Below, piece after piece: positions 44,049-52,800 of a stretch of DNA of 64,000 nt. This stretch comes from Mycetocola tolaasinivorans. Lineage in GTDB: Bacteria; Actinomycetota; Actinomycetes; Actinomycetales; Microbacteriaceae. The notes beneath the pieces were generated by a model. That model did not search any database. It saw only the letters and a program-made list of their open reading frames with translations, and was not told the DNA's origin. The stretch covers positions 1 to 64,000 of the forward strand of contig NZ_RCUX01000008.1 in assembly GCF_003667565.1 (NCBI RefSeq). Reading direction: 5' to 3'. The position numbers and the translations under genes are program-made. Positions within the stretch are counted from its first letter, which is position 1; each line of letters begins with the position of its first letter.

Positions 44049-45083
44049 CTACCGGGTCGCGTTCTGGCGCCGTACGAGGGTATTGATCAGGCCGGCCGCC
44101 GTCTCGGCATCGGCGATGGTGACCACGAAGCGACGCCCATCGGATCGTTCGATTTCGAGCGTGGGTCCCGCCCGAAGGACGATCCCCACCCGGCCATCGC
44201 GGCCGGCGCGCCAGCCCCATCCGCCGAAGTCGCGCAGCGGACTGACCTCGATCACGTGCGCCTGCGCAATGTCGCCGAGGGGAATGTGTGTGGCCGGGAG
44301 CCCCAGCAGGGCTCGGGCGTGGAGGCCGGTGCGGTCCACCCGCACTCGCCAGGACAGCATGGAGAGCACTGCGAGCACAACGACGAGCGCGATGGCGGTG
44401 GAGATCGCGATGGTGATCTCCTGCTGCGGCGCGACAATCAGCGCCCACACGAGCCATCCGAGCACGTAGAGCACAACGAGCGCGAGTACCACCTGCGCGG
44501 CCACGTTCAGCCGTGCCCGACCGAGCCACACCGCGCGTGCCCCCTCGGGGAGTGTGAGCTCGGGGCCCGTCACCACGGCCTCGGCGTCGATCCCGACCGA
44601 TGGACTCGCGCGCCACAGCAGCACACTGCCGATGACCGAGACCAGGGCGAACGCTCCCCCACCGATCAGGATGGGTACCAGCGCAGCCGGATCGTCCTGC
44701 CCGGCACCCGTGCGCTGAAGCACGGTGGTCGCAAGGAAGGTAGCGGAAATGGCCGCACCGATCACGCCGGACATCAGGGTGGCGGGCACGGCACCGGCCC
44801 GGATTGATCCGCTCCGCGCCATATACAGCGCAATGATTCCGAAGAATGCAACGAGACCGCCGCAGAGCAGGAGGAGGACCAGCGGCTCCCAGCGGGTGTC
44901 GGCCCACCGTGACGGCTCGCCCGCGAAGCTCCACTGGGCGATCACCTGCGCGGGAAGATCATCCCGCCAGGAGCGCAAGATCAGGGCCGACGCCACCACC
45001 GCGATCAGCGGTACGACGAGGGCGAAGGTCACAATCAGGGCCGTAATCAAACCGGTTCGTGTGGGGCGAGTCGGGGTGGTCAT
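44049..45083 (-). CDS. DUF1648 domain-containing membrane protein (344 aa)
   Basis: Six to seven hydrophobic segments and a C-terminal cytosolic PH-like part (WRVRVDRTGLHARALLGLPATHIPLGDIAQAHVIEV, then IVLRAGPTLEIERSDGRRFVVT). The N-terminal LPAQVIAQWSFAGEPSRWAD is DUF1648-like. Start overlaps the GntR stop as ATGA, so the pair is co-expressed. In Bacillus, DUF1648 proteins neighbour GntR regulators of the YtrA type; function is not known. Confidence 0.82.
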   Translation of the reverse strand: MTTPTRPTRTGLITALIVTFALVVPLIAVVASALILRSWRDDLPAQVIAQWSFAGEPSRWADTRWEPLVLLLLCGGLVAFFGIIALYMARSGSIRAGAVPATLMSGVIGAAISATFLATTVLQRTGAGQDDPAALVPILIGGGAFALVSVIGSVLLWRASPSVGIDAEAVVTGPELTLPEGARAVWLGRARLNVAAQVVLALVVLYVLGWLVWALIVAPQQEITIAISTAIALVVVLAVLSMLSWRVRVDRTGLHARALLGLPATHIPLGDIAQAHVIEVSPLRDFGGWGWRAGRDGRVGIVLRAGPTLEIERSDGRRFVVTIADAETAAGLINTLVRRQNATR

Positions 45084-45466
45084 CGGGGGCCTTCCGGGTC
45101 GAGACGGGTGGGTACGGGGTTCAGGCGCGAACGCACCAGGGAGAGCAGGGTTTCCGGGGAGAGCTGGGCGCGCTCGGCGGCGTCCAGCAGCGTGTCGAGC
45201 GCCGCGGTGACGGCATCAAGATCGCGTGCGGGGGCGGTGATGACCGCGCCACGGCCGCGGCGGAGGTCAAGCAGGCCCTCCTCACGCAGCATTCCGTATG
45301 CCCGCAGTACCGTGTGCACGTTGAGGTCGAGGGAGCCGGCGAGGTCGCGGGCACTGGGGAGCCGCTCGCCATCCGAGATGCTGCCATCGAGGATGCCGGC
45401 GCGCACGCTGCCGGCCAACTGCTCATAGAGCGGCTGTGACGACTGGGGATGAATGCTCAAAAACAT
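45080..45466 (-). CDS. GntR family regulator, YtrA subfamily
   Basis: A 128-residue repressor. Winged HTH: PLYEQLAGSVRAGILDGSI, then GERLPSARDLAGSLDLNVHTVLRAYGMLREEGLL; short C-terminal two-helix dimerisation part, as in YtrA. The start follows GGAGG. A perfect inverted repeat lies 12-34 bp upstream, so it should repress its own operon with the two membrane proteins. Ligand unknown. Confidence 0.93.
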   Translation of the reverse strand: MFLSIHPQSSQPLYEQLAGSVRAGILDGSISDGERLPSARDLAGSLDLNVHTVLRAYGMLREEGLLDLRRGRGAVITAPARDLDAVTAALDTLLDAAERAQLSPETLLSLVRSRLNPVPTRLDPEGPR

Positions 45467-45477
45467 CTGACCTCCAC

Positions 45478-45500
45478 TTGTTCTACTTCAACTAGAACAA
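45478..45500. promoter_or_regulatory. Operator of the GntR/YtrA-type regulator
   Basis: TTGTTCTA (45478-45485) and TAGAACAA (45493-45500) form a perfect 8-7-8 dyad immediately upstream of the GntR gene ribosome binding site, over its likely promoter. Confidence 0.75.
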
Positions 45501-45625
45501 TACCCGGCGTGTCTCTCGTCCACAAGTCGTCACACGCCGACCCGCTTCCACAGGCCTGACCGCAAGCGCACTCCAAGCGGTACGCTGAAGGCTGGACACA
45601 ATCCCATCCATTGCAAGGAGTTAAG

Positions 45626-48175
45626 TTGCCCGGAGAAAACCTGACCCGGATCGAAGCCGCCGAGCGCGCTGAGATCGTCTCGGTCGAGTCCTACGACATC
45701 AACATCGACCTCACCACCGGTGACGAGGTCTTCCGCACCGTGAGCACCGTGACGTTCACCGCGACCCCGGGCAGCTCGACCTTCATCGACGCCGTGACCC
45801 GCACCGTACACTCGGTCACCCTGAACGGCACCGCGCTCGACGTCGCCGCCATTAACGACGACAGCCGTATCGCGCTGGCCGGCCTGGCCGAGCACAACGT
45901 GCTGGTGGTCGACGCCGACCACGCCTACACAAACACCGGCCAGGGCCTGCACCGCTTTGTCGACCCCGCCGACAACGAGGTGTACCTCTACAGCCAGTTC
46001 GAGGTGCCGGATTCCCGCCAGGTCTACGCCGTCTTCGAGCAGCCCGATCTGAAGGCCACCTTCTCCTTCACCGTCACGGCGCCGCTCGCCTGGCAGATCA
46101 TCTCAAACTCCCCCACGCCGGTGCCCGTAGACAACGGCAACGGCTCGGGTACCTGGAGCTTTGAGCCAACCCCGCGTATCTCCTCGTACATCACCGCCCT
46201 CGTGGCCGGCCCGTACCAGGTATGGCGCTCGGAGCTCACCTCGAGCGATGGCCGCACCATCCCGCTCGGCGTGTTCGCTCGCGCCTCGATGGCCGAGTTC
46301 ATGGACGCCGACTACATCTTCGACAAGACCCGCGAGGGCTTCACCTTCTTCGAAGACAAGTTTGACGTGCCCTACCCCTTCGCGAAGTACGACCAGATGT
46401 TCGTACCCGAGTACAACATGGGTGCCATGGAGAACGCCGGCGCGGTGACCTTCACCGAAACCTATGTCTTCCGCTCCAAGGTCACCGACGCCATCAAGGA
46501 GCGTCGCGTCGTCACCATCCTGCACGAGCTCGCCCACATGTGGTTCGGCGACCTCGTGACCATGCGCTGGTGGAACGACCTGTGGCTCAACGAGTCCTTC
46601 GCCGAGTGGGCCTCCACCATCGCCACGGCCGAGGCCACCGAGTGGACCGAGGCCTGGACCACCTTCGCCGCGATGGAGAAGGCCTGGGCCTACCGTCAGG
46701 ACCAGCTGCCCTCCACCCACCCGATCGTCGCCGAGATCAACGACCTCAACGACGTCCTGGTGAACTTCGACGGCATCACCTACGCCAAGGGTGGTTCGGT
46801 CCTCAAGCAGCTCGCCGCCTGGGTGGGCATTGACGCCTTCTACGCCGGTGTCTCCGCGTACTTCAAGAAGCACGCCTTCGGCAACACCGTCCTGGCCGAC
46901 CTCCTGGTCGAGCTCGAGAAGTCTTCGGGCCGCGACCTCTCGGAGTGGTCGACCCTGTGGCTCGAGACCGCCGGGGTCAACACCCTGCGTCCGGAGATCA
47001 AGGTCGACGAGGCCGGTGTGATCACCTCCTTCGCGATCCTGCAGACCGCCGCCGAGGACTACCCCACCATTCGCCCGCACCGCCTCGCCATCGGTTTCTA
47101 CAACCTGGTAGACGGCAAGCTCGTTCGTGAGAACCGCCTCGAGCTCGACGTTGACGGCGAGCGCACCGAGGTGGCCGAGCTGATCGGTCGCACCCGTCCG
47201 GACCTCGTCCTGCTGAACGATGACGACCTTGCCTACGCCAAGATCCGTCTGGACGATGCCTCCCTCGAGGTCGCCACCAAGCACCTGTCGGACATCACCG
47301 ACCCGCTGGCTCGCGCCCTGGTCTGGAGCAGTGCCTGGGACGCCACCCGCGACGCCGAGACCCCGGCCCGCGACTACGTCTTCCTGGTGCTGAACCACAT
47401 CGCCACCGAGACCGAGTCCACCACCCTGCGCACCACGCTGAACCAGCTGCTGCTCGCTGCCGAGGCCTACGTGGCACCGGAGATCCGCGAGGAGATCCTG
47501 GCCACCGTGGGCGACGCCCTGCTGGCACTCGCCCGCGGCGCCGAGGCCGGCAGCGATGCCCAGTTCCAGTTCGTCAAGTTCTTCGCGGCCGTCTCGAACA
47601 CCGCCGAGCACCTCGACGTGATCGAGGCCCTGCACGCGGGCACCGAGACGCTGCCCGAGCTCACCGTTGACACCGACCTCCGCTGGGAGCTCCTGAGCGC
47701 CCTCGCCACCGGTGGCCGCGTCACCGACACCGAGATCGACGCCGCCCTGGCATCGGACAACACCGCCGGTGGAGCCAAGGCCGCCGCTCAGGCACGCGCC
47801 GCCCTTCCGGGTGTAGCCGCCAAGCAGCGCGCCTGGGACAGCGTCGTGGTTGATGACTCCGCCGCCAACGCCATCGTTTCGGCCACCACCCTGGGCTTCC
47901 AGCGTCTGCACGACGCGGCAGACCAGGAGCCCTTCCGCACGGCCTACTTCGACGTGATCGCCGACCTCTGGGAAAAGCGCGCCTACCACGTGGCCGAGCC
48001 GCTGATCTCGGGCCTGTACCCGTCCGCCCTGATCGACACCGATCTGCGCGACGCCGCACACGCCTGGCTCGCGGCTAACGCCGAGCGTCCCGCCGCGCTG
48101 CGCCGGATCGTGCTCGAGGCTGTGGCCGGCACCGAGCGCGCCCTTGCCGCACGCGAGCGCGACGCCCGGGCGTAA
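45626..48175 (+). CDS. pepN: Aminopeptidase N (M1 family)
   Basis: An 849-residue cytosolic zinc aminopeptidase. GAMEN exopeptidase motif at about 266-270 (YNMGAMENAGAVTF); zinc site HELAH at about 300-304 with second Glu in WLNESFAEW (about 323); the ERAP1-like helical C-terminal domain is complete. TTG 45626 is chosen as start since AAGGAG lies 5 nt before it; the frame is open for 5 more codons from another TTG. In M. tuberculosis the orthologue Rv2467 likewise adjoins the Rv2466c-rpiB-nei set. Confidence 0.95.
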   Translation: MPGENLTRIEAAERAEIVSVESYDINIDLTTGDEVFRTVSTVTFTATPGSSTFIDAVTRTVHSVTLNGTALDVAAINDDSRIALAGLAEHNVLVVDADHAYTNTGQGLHRFVDPADNEVYLYSQFEVPDSRQVYAVFEQPDLKATFSFTVTAPLAWQIISNSPTPVPVDNGNGSGTWSFEPTPRISSYITALVAGPYQVWRSELTSSDGRTIPLGVFARASMAEFMDADYIFDKTREGFTFFEDKFDVPYPFAKYDQMFVPEYNMGAMENAGAVTFTETYVFRSKVTDAIKERRVVTILHELAHMWFGDLVTMRWWNDLWLNESFAEWASTIATAEATEWTEAWTTFAAMEKAWAYRQDQLPSTHPIVAEINDLNDVLVNFDGITYAKGGSVLKQLAAWVGIDAFYAGVSAYFKKHAFGNTVLADLLVELEKSSGRDLSEWSTLWLETAGVNTLRPEIKVDEAGVITSFAILQTAAEDYPTIRPHRLAIGFYNLVDGKLVRENRLELDVDGERTEVAELIGRTRPDLVLLNDDDLAYAKIRLDDASLEVATKHLSDITDPLARALVWSSAWDATRDAETPARDYVFLVLNHIATETESTTLRTTLNQLLLAAEAYVAPEIREEILATVGDALLALARGAEAGSDAQFQFVKFFAAVSNTAEHLDVIEALHAGTETLPELTVDTDLRWELLSALATGGRVTDTEIDAALASDNTAGGAKAAAQARAALPGVAAKQRAWDSVVVDDSAANAIVSATTLGFQRLHDAADQEPFRTAYFDVIADLWEKRAYHVAEPLISGLYPSALIDTDLRDAAHAWLAANAERPAALRRIVLEAVAGTERALAARERDARA

Positions 48176-48183
48176 TCACGCGC

Positions 48184-48201
48184 ACCGGCACACGCCGGTG
48201 A
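48184..48201 (+). terminator. Small hairpin after pepN
   Basis: CACCGGC-ACAC-GCCGGTG, a perfect 7-bp stem 8 nt after the pepN stop, without a T-run. A weak terminator candidate. Confidence 0.4.
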
Positions 48202-48252
48202 CACCGTAACGAGGCCGGCAAAACCGGTCGCCGCCACGCGCGGCACACCCGC

Positions 48253-48292
48253 TAGCGGCGGGCATCCAGGATCTCCCGGGTGCCCGCCGCTA
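48253..48292 (+). promoter_or_regulatory. Hairpin just before the mscS start
   Basis: TAGCGGCGGGCA (48253-48264) pairs perfectly with TGCCCGCCGCTA (48281-48292), ending 11 nt before the mscS ATG. It overlaps the TACACT box (48291-48296), so it may be a terminator of read-through from pepN or a protein-binding dyad on the mscS promoter. Confidence 0.5.
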
Positions 48293-48296
48293 CACT
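48291..48296 (+). promoter_or_regulatory. Putative -10 box, leaderless mscS
   Basis: TACACT 7 nt before ATG 48304; no Shine-Dalgarno sequence between. Confidence 0.5.
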
Positions 48297-48303
48297 TTCA
48301 GGC

Positions 48304-49452
48304 ATGGCTACAATACCGGACACCCCCACCACCCCGGACGTCGTCGTGCAAAACATCTGGGACACGATCGGCGCCTTCCTCGAGAGCCCGCTCGGAGTTC
48401 TCGTACGCGTCGTGATCATCATCATCGGTGCGGTCATCGCCTCCTGGATCCTGCGACTGTTCATTCGTCGCGTCGTCGGCCAGATCGTCAACGGCGTCAA
48501 AAAGAACCAGGGTGCCGAAGATACCCAGGCACTCAGCGTCTCACCGCTCGCCGCCGTGCGCCTCGTTCAGCGCACGCGCACCCTGGGTACGGTCCTCAGC
48601 AACATCGTCAACGTCGTGGTGGTCATCATCGCGATCGTCCTCATCGTCAACGCAATCGACCAGAACATCATCGGTTCCCTCTCGCTACTCACCGCCGCGG
48701 TGGGTGCCGGCCTCGGTTTTGGCGCTCAGAACATCGTGAAGGACGTCTTCAACGGGCTCTTTATGGTGATGGAGGACCAGCTCGGTGTGGGGGACGTCGT
48801 GGAGCTGGGCGGTGCCACCGCCCTGGCAACCGGTGTGGTCGAACGGGTCGGCATCCGCATCACCCAGGTGCGCGACGTCAACGGCACCCTGTGGTTCGTG
48901 CGCAATGGTGAAATCCTGCGGGTGGGCAATATGTCCCAGGGCTGGTCACGCGTCATCGTTGACCTCGCGGTGCCGTACACGGCCGATGTTGTCCAGGCGC
49001 AGGAGCTCGCGCTGGAAACCGCCACGGCTCTCGCCCACACCCCGAAGTGGCGCACGCGCATCATCGATCGTCCGGAGGTGTGGGGCATCGAGTCGGTCTC
49101 CGCCGAGGCCCTGATCATTCGCGTCGTCACCAAGACCCGTACCGCCGCGAAGGACGACGTGTCTCGCGAACTGCGCGCGCGACTCTTCCAGAGCTTCCGC
49201 GAGCAGGATGTGGCGCTCAGTTCGCTCGAGGCCGTGGTCCTCTCCGGCTTCGACAGCGCCGGCAGTGTGCTGGGTGCGAAGCCGCCGCGCACGCGTCCGG
49301 TCAACACCGTCGGGCAGAGTCTGACGAAGCCTCCGGCCACCGATGGCCCCGCGCCGCGCCGCGGGGCAAAGCGCCGCTCACCGGAAGCCGGCACCGGTAA
49401 CGGTACCGTCACGGGGAAAGCCCCCGAGCCCGGCGAAGATGGGACGCACTAA
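48304..49452 (+). CDS. MscS-type mechanosensitive channel
   Basis: A 382-residue small-conductance channel. Membrane segments near 30-50 and 100-120, then the pore helix AVGAGLGFGAQNIVKDVFNGLFM (Gly/Ala-rich TM3) and the beta domain GDVVELGGATALATGVVERVGIRIT. C-terminal tail is long, basic and Pro-rich, probably disordered. Releases solutes at hypo-osmotic shock. Follows pepN but appears to have its own promoter. Confidence 0.93.
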   Translation: MATIPDTPTTPDVVVQNIWDTIGAFLESPLGVLVRVVIIIIGAVIASWILRLFIRRVVGQIVNGVKKNQGAEDTQALSVSPLAAVRLVQRTRTLGTVLSNIVNVVVVIIAIVLIVNAIDQNIIGSLSLLTAAVGAGLGFGAQNIVKDVFNGLFMVMEDQLGVGDVVELGGATALATGVVERVGIRITQVRDVNGTLWFVRNGEILRVGNMSQGWSRVIVDLAVPYTADVVQAQELALETATALAHTPKWRTRIIDRPEVWGIESVSAEALIIRVVTKTRTAAKDDVSRELRARLFQSFREQDVALSSLEAVVLSGFDSAGSVLGAKPPRTRPVNTVGQSLTKPPATDGPAPRRGAKRRSPEAGTGNGTVTGKAPEPGEDGTH

Positions 49453-49561
49453 CTCCCCGAAACGACCGCCGAACGGATGGCCGCCGGGCAACGGAGTAGG
49501 CTGATATTGTCCGGTAATTTTTCGCCGCGGCGCCCCACTCGGTGCAACACACAGGAGCCTT

Positions 49562-49978
49562 ATGTCCACCCCCGAGGGCGAACAGCCCAAGAACCTTCTC
49601 GGACGCTCGGAATACGAACGCTTCGGCGGCCGGCCGGCCTTTGAAACACTCGTGAACGTGTTCTATCGGGGCGTGGCCGAAGACCCGATTCTGCGCCCAA
49701 TGTACCCCGAGGAAGACCTCGGGCCCGCCGCCGAGCGCATGCTGATGTTCCTCGAACAGTACTGGGGCGGCCCCACCACGTACTCCGAACAGCGCGGCCA
49801 CCCCCGTCTACGCATGCGTCACAACGCGTTCAAGGTCAACCCGGCATCTCGCGAACGCTGGCTGCTGCACATGCGCGCCGGAGTCGACGCCATGGGTCTG
49901 CCGCCGGCGGATGAGGCAATCCTCTGGGACTACCTCTCGCGCGCCGCCACGGCCATGGTCAACACCTTCGAGGAGTAG
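49562..49978 (+). CDS. glbO: Group II truncated hemoglobin (trHbO)
   Basis: A 138-residue globin. Landmarks of group II: FYRGVAEDPILRPMYPEEDL, QYWGGPTTYSEQRGHPRLRMRH with the proximal His (F8), and Trp G8 in RERWLLHM. Binds O2 and helps respiration or redox protection near the membrane. Start ATG 49562 behind AGGAG; TAGGCT at about 49497 may be the -10. In M. tuberculosis glbO (Rv2470) is also near pepN. Confidence 0.95.
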   Translation: MSTPEGEQPKNLLGRSEYERFGGRPAFETLVNVFYRGVAEDPILRPMYPEEDLGPAAERMLMFLEQYWGGPTTYSEQRGHPRLRMRHNAFKVNPASRERWLLHMRAGVDAMGLPPADEAILWDYLSRAATAMVNTFEE

Positions 49979-50109
49979 CGCGGGGCGCTCGGCGCCGAAA
50001 ACACTCCTGAACTGGGGACATCGTTGGGGTCCTGGCTCCCATCAGGGGAGCATTCCTGCGCTAGATTAAGGGCAGCGAGCAGACGTCTCGACAACCCTTC
50101 GGAGGCGTG

Positions 50110-50829
50110 ATGAGTGAGAGCACTGCGGGATGGAGCACGCGTCGTAAGCGGGTCGTTGGGGGCACCCTGCTGGGCCTCCTCGGGCTCGCCGCGGTTGGGA
50201 TGATCCTGGCATCCGTCCTGGTCCCGGACGACGGACGCGCACGCGAGCCGCGCACCGCATTCGTAGATTCGGGCCCGACCGAAGACATCCTGCAGATCCG
50301 TGAGGTCCTGCCCCGCCTCGTCGAAGTCAGCACCTCTGCGGGGGGCCTTCCCAGTGGCACCATCGCCTTCGTTACCGACGAAGAGCGGCTCCGTGAGCTC
50401 GTGGACGATCCCGAGCTCCGGGCCGAACGCGTCAGCGCGCTCACCGACACCCTCACCGCCGAGCGCGCCGCCCAGCACCTCGTCGAGATCAACCGCGGAT
50501 TCGAGGAGGCTATTCCCGCGCACAATCCTGACTGGTGGTTTGTGGACAACAACTATGCGGCACAGAAGTGGCAGGGAATCTCGGTCGAGGCCGATACGGC
50601 GACGGTGCTCGTCACCGGCGGGCAATCATTCACCCATCTCCAGGGAGGGTTCGCCCCTTCCCCGACCTACCAGACCCTGTTTACTCTCCAGCGTGCGACG
50701 GACAAACCCTTCGGATGGGTCATTGCCGATCAGGACTCGATCGAGGTCGACCCGCCCGTCGGACTCGATTGGACGTCGGTCTGGAGCCGCTGGTGGGCAC
50801 CGAACAATCCCCGCCCGCTCTCGCCCTAG
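50110..50829 (+). CDS. Single-pass membrane-anchored hypothetical protein (239 aa)
   Basis: A short cytosolic basic stretch, one hydrophobic segment (about residues 17-37), then a 200-residue extracytoplasmic region with Trp-rich end (WWFVDNNYAAQKWQGISVEA, then WTSVWSRWWAPN). No domain is recognised. GGAGG precedes the ATG. Its stop overlaps the convergent acetyltransferase stop by 4 nt. Probably anchored rather than lipid-modified, since no lipobox is present. Confidence 0.75.
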   Translation: MSESTAGWSTRRKRVVGGTLLGLLGLAAVGMILASVLVPDDGRAREPRTAFVDSGPTEDILQIREVLPRLVEVSTSAGGLPSGTIAFVTDEERLRELVDDPELRAERVSALTDTLTAERAAQHLVEINRGFEEAIPAHNPDWWFVDNNYAAQKWQGISVEADTATVLVTGGQSFTHLQGGFAPSPTYQTLFTLQRATDKPFGWVIADQDSIEVDPPVGLDWTSVWSRWWAPNNPRPLSP

Positions 50830-51371
50830 GCGGCCGAGTACCGCGTGTAGGTGTCGAGCGGCTCGGGCGTGCGATCATCCGTCACCGAGCTCGCGGTGAG
50901 CTCGAATCCGGCGCGGATTGCGACCCCCGCCGAGGCCGCATTGGCCGCATCAATCCGCAGGTACACGGAGTCAAGCCCGACCACGTCAAACGAGTAGTCC
51001 ACCAGGGCGTTGAGGGCGCGGGTAGCGAGCCCCCGCCCGCGGAATGGTGCCGCGAGCCAGTAGCCGAGCTCTGCGCTCGCGGGCTCTTCCTGAAGCGCGA
51101 CAAAACCGAACCAGGCGGCCAGCTCATCGGTCTGAGCGTCGGCCAACGCGAAGAAACCGCCCACGCCGGCTGCCCACGAGGTCAGGCCGCGATCGACCAC
51201 GCGCTGAGCATCGGCGCGCGTGTAGGGCGTGGGTGCGGGGGTCCAGCGCTGAATCTCGGGGTCCTGACAGATCTCAAACACCGCGTCGACGTCATCCGGC
51301 TGCCAGGGGCGCAGCACAAACCCGCCGCGTACGGCAAGCGTCGGGGCATCGACCGGGAATACCGGGCTCAT
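50826..51371 (-). CDS. GNAT acetyltransferase, RimJ/RimL type (copy 2)
   Basis: A 181-residue GNAT. FVLRPWQPDDVDAVFEICQD opens the fold, ELGYWLAAPFRGRGLATRAL is the acetyl-CoA loop, and LRIDAANAASAGVAIRAGFE the post-loop helix. Very similar in plan to the upstream gene 51368-51934, with the same C-terminal ending RTPxxLDTYTRYS; tandem duplication. Start overlaps the previous stop (ATGA). Substrate unknown. Confidence 0.9.
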   Translation of the reverse strand: MSPVFPVDAPTLAVRGGFVLRPWQPDDVDAVFEICQDPEIQRWTPAPTPYTRADAQRVVDRGLTSWAAGVGGFFALADAQTDELAAWFGFVALQEEPASAELGYWLAAPFRGRGLATRALNALVDYSFDVVGLDSVYLRIDAANAASAGVAIRAGFELTASSVTDDRTPEPLDTYTRYSAA

Positions 51372-51934
51372 GCGGCCCCCTCCTCGCGGTGTCGGGGCGA
51401 GTATCGGGTGTAGGTGTCCAGGAGGTCCGGGGTGCGCGCATCCGTCACGGCGGTCGCGGTGAGTTCGTATCCTGCACCGAGCGCTACGGCCACCGAGGCG
51501 ACGTTCTGCGGATCGATCCGCAGATACACCTCGTCGAGCCCCACCAGGCCGAGCGCGTACTCACTGAGCGCCGTCACCGCGGCAATTGCATAGCCGTGCC
51601 CGCGCCGATCGGGGGCCAACCAGTACCCGATTTCGGAGGCCCGGTGATCGGCGCGAATGCTCACGAACCCAAACGAGCCAAACGGAACATCCTCGCGGGG
51701 ATCCACCAGCGCCAGCGAGCCGCCGGCCCCGGATGCCCAGTCGCTCGCGGTGATCTCCAGGAAGAACTCGGCGTTTTCCCGCGTGTACGGTACGGGGATG
51801 GTGGTCCAGCGCTGGATCTCGGGATCCTGGCAGGCGGCGGTGATCACGTCTTCATCGCCGAGACGCCAGGGTCGCAGCCGAAGATCCTCACGAATCGGGA
51901 TGGTCGGGGCGCTGGGCGGCAGTGGCAGGTCCAT
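51368..51934 (-). CDS. GNAT acetyltransferase, RimJ/RimL type (copy 1)
   Basis: A 188-residue paralogue of the next gene: LRPWRLGDEDVITAACQDPE, IGYWLAPDRRGHGYAIAAVT and DARTPDLLDTYTRYSPRH align with it. ATG 51934 is chosen because GATAAT lies 6 nt upstream with no ribosome binding site; a longer frame begins at 52027. The pair is probably one transcript. Substrate unknown; RimJ/L-like enzymes acetylate protein N-termini or drugs. Confidence 0.88.
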   Translation of the reverse strand: MDLPLPPSAPTIPIREDLRLRPWRLGDEDVITAACQDPEIQRWTTIPVPYTRENAEFFLEITASDWASGAGGSLALVDPREDVPFGSFGFVSIRADHRASEIGYWLAPDRRGHGYAIAAVTALSEYALGLVGLDEVYLRIDPQNVASVAVALGAGYELTATAVTDARTPDLLDTYTRYSPRHREEGAA

Positions 51935-51940
51935 CACCCT

Positions 51941-51946
51941 ATTATC
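51941..51946 (-). promoter_or_regulatory. Putative -10 box of the tandem GNAT genes
   Basis: GATAAT on the minus strand, 6 nt before ATG 51934. Confidence 0.45.
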
Positions 51947-52026
51947 CGAGCATGCTGGACGCCGAGCAAGACGCGTGGCACGAGGCAGAACACGCTCGTC
52001 GCAGCGAGCCTGCCCGAGACCCGGCA

Positions 52027-52704
52027 CTAGCCGACCAGCAGACCGCCGCCGGCGCGACGAACGAGCACGTGCCCGCGGAGGCTCGAAATTCTGGTCCAGG
52101 AGCCAGACTCGAAGATCGGGAGCTCCTCGGCGTCATCCGGCCCGAGGAAACCCAGCGCATCGGCGGCAAACGCCACACCGGCGGGCAGCGATTCGGCCCC
52201 CTCAAGTTCGCGGCCCCAGACGCCCATGCGCACACCGGCGACGATCGGGTCCCCCGCGTTATCCGGCAGGGCGGCGGCGATCTCGGTCACCCCGGCTCGG
52301 GCACCGGCACGCAGCACGCCGGCGCTCACACTCCCGGTGCGTGCCCAGCCATCGCGCGGGGCGGCGATCCCCGACCACGACGCACGCACCTCCGCAGGAG
52401 GCAGCCCGATCGTGTGCAGTGCGGTGCCCAGCGCATCGAGACGGGCCAGCCGCTCCAGAACGGACGCAGGGGCCACCACGGTGTCGAAGGCGGCATCCTC
52501 GGCCAGCGCAAACGTGCGCAGCCCCAGAATCGTCGGGCCGCTCGAGAGAATGCCGCGCGGCACCAGAATGGGGCTCGATACCGCGAGCACACGCCCGGCA
52601 CCGAGCAGGCGCACTGCCTCGCGATCCACCCGTTGCGCACGCTGCACAAACACGGTCAGATCGGATCGGGTTTCGGCATCGGCAAGGGTAAAGGAGGTAT
52701 CCAT
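52027..52704 (-). CDS. Conserved-type hypothetical protein (225 aa)
   Basis: Soluble protein without Cys, signal or membrane segment. Begins MDTSFTLADAETRSDLTVFVQRA, rich in Ala/Gly/Arg, and ends in a strand-rich FESGSWTRISSLRGHVLVRRAGG. No family recognised. Starts divergent from tesB across a gap in which CTAAACT occurs twice (52712 and 52762 area), perhaps -10 boxes. GGGAGG is very near the start codon (2 nt), so ATG 52704 is not certain. Confidence 0.65.
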   Translation of the reverse strand: MDTSFTLADAETRSDLTVFVQRAQRVDREAVRLLGAGRVLAVSSPILVPRGILSSGPTILGLRTFALAEDAAFDTVVAPASVLERLARLDALGTALHTIGLPPAEVRASWSGIAAPRDGWARTGSVSAGVLRAGARAGVTEIAAALPDNAGDPIVAGVRMGVWGRELEGAESLPAGVAFAADALGFLGPDDAEELPIFESGSWTRISSLRGHVLVRRAGGGLLVG

Positions 52705-52800
52705 CACCTCCCTAAACTATCCGGGACCCGGCGTCATTCCCAAGCGGCTGGCGCGTCGAGGCCTAAACTGGAACGGTTCGCATCACCCCCGAGGAGTTTC

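Noticed and set aside
44017-44934. Upstream extension of the 200-aa membrane protein to 506 aa
   Set aside because: The extension is out of frame with, and fully inside, the DUF1648 gene, and its peptide is Arg-rich noise. A GTG at 44016 with a strong ribosome binding site is the real start.
46103-48061. A 652-codon open frame antisense to pepN
   Set aside because: Gly/Val-rich noise from codon-position bias of a highly expressed GC-rich gene; no start signal or domain.
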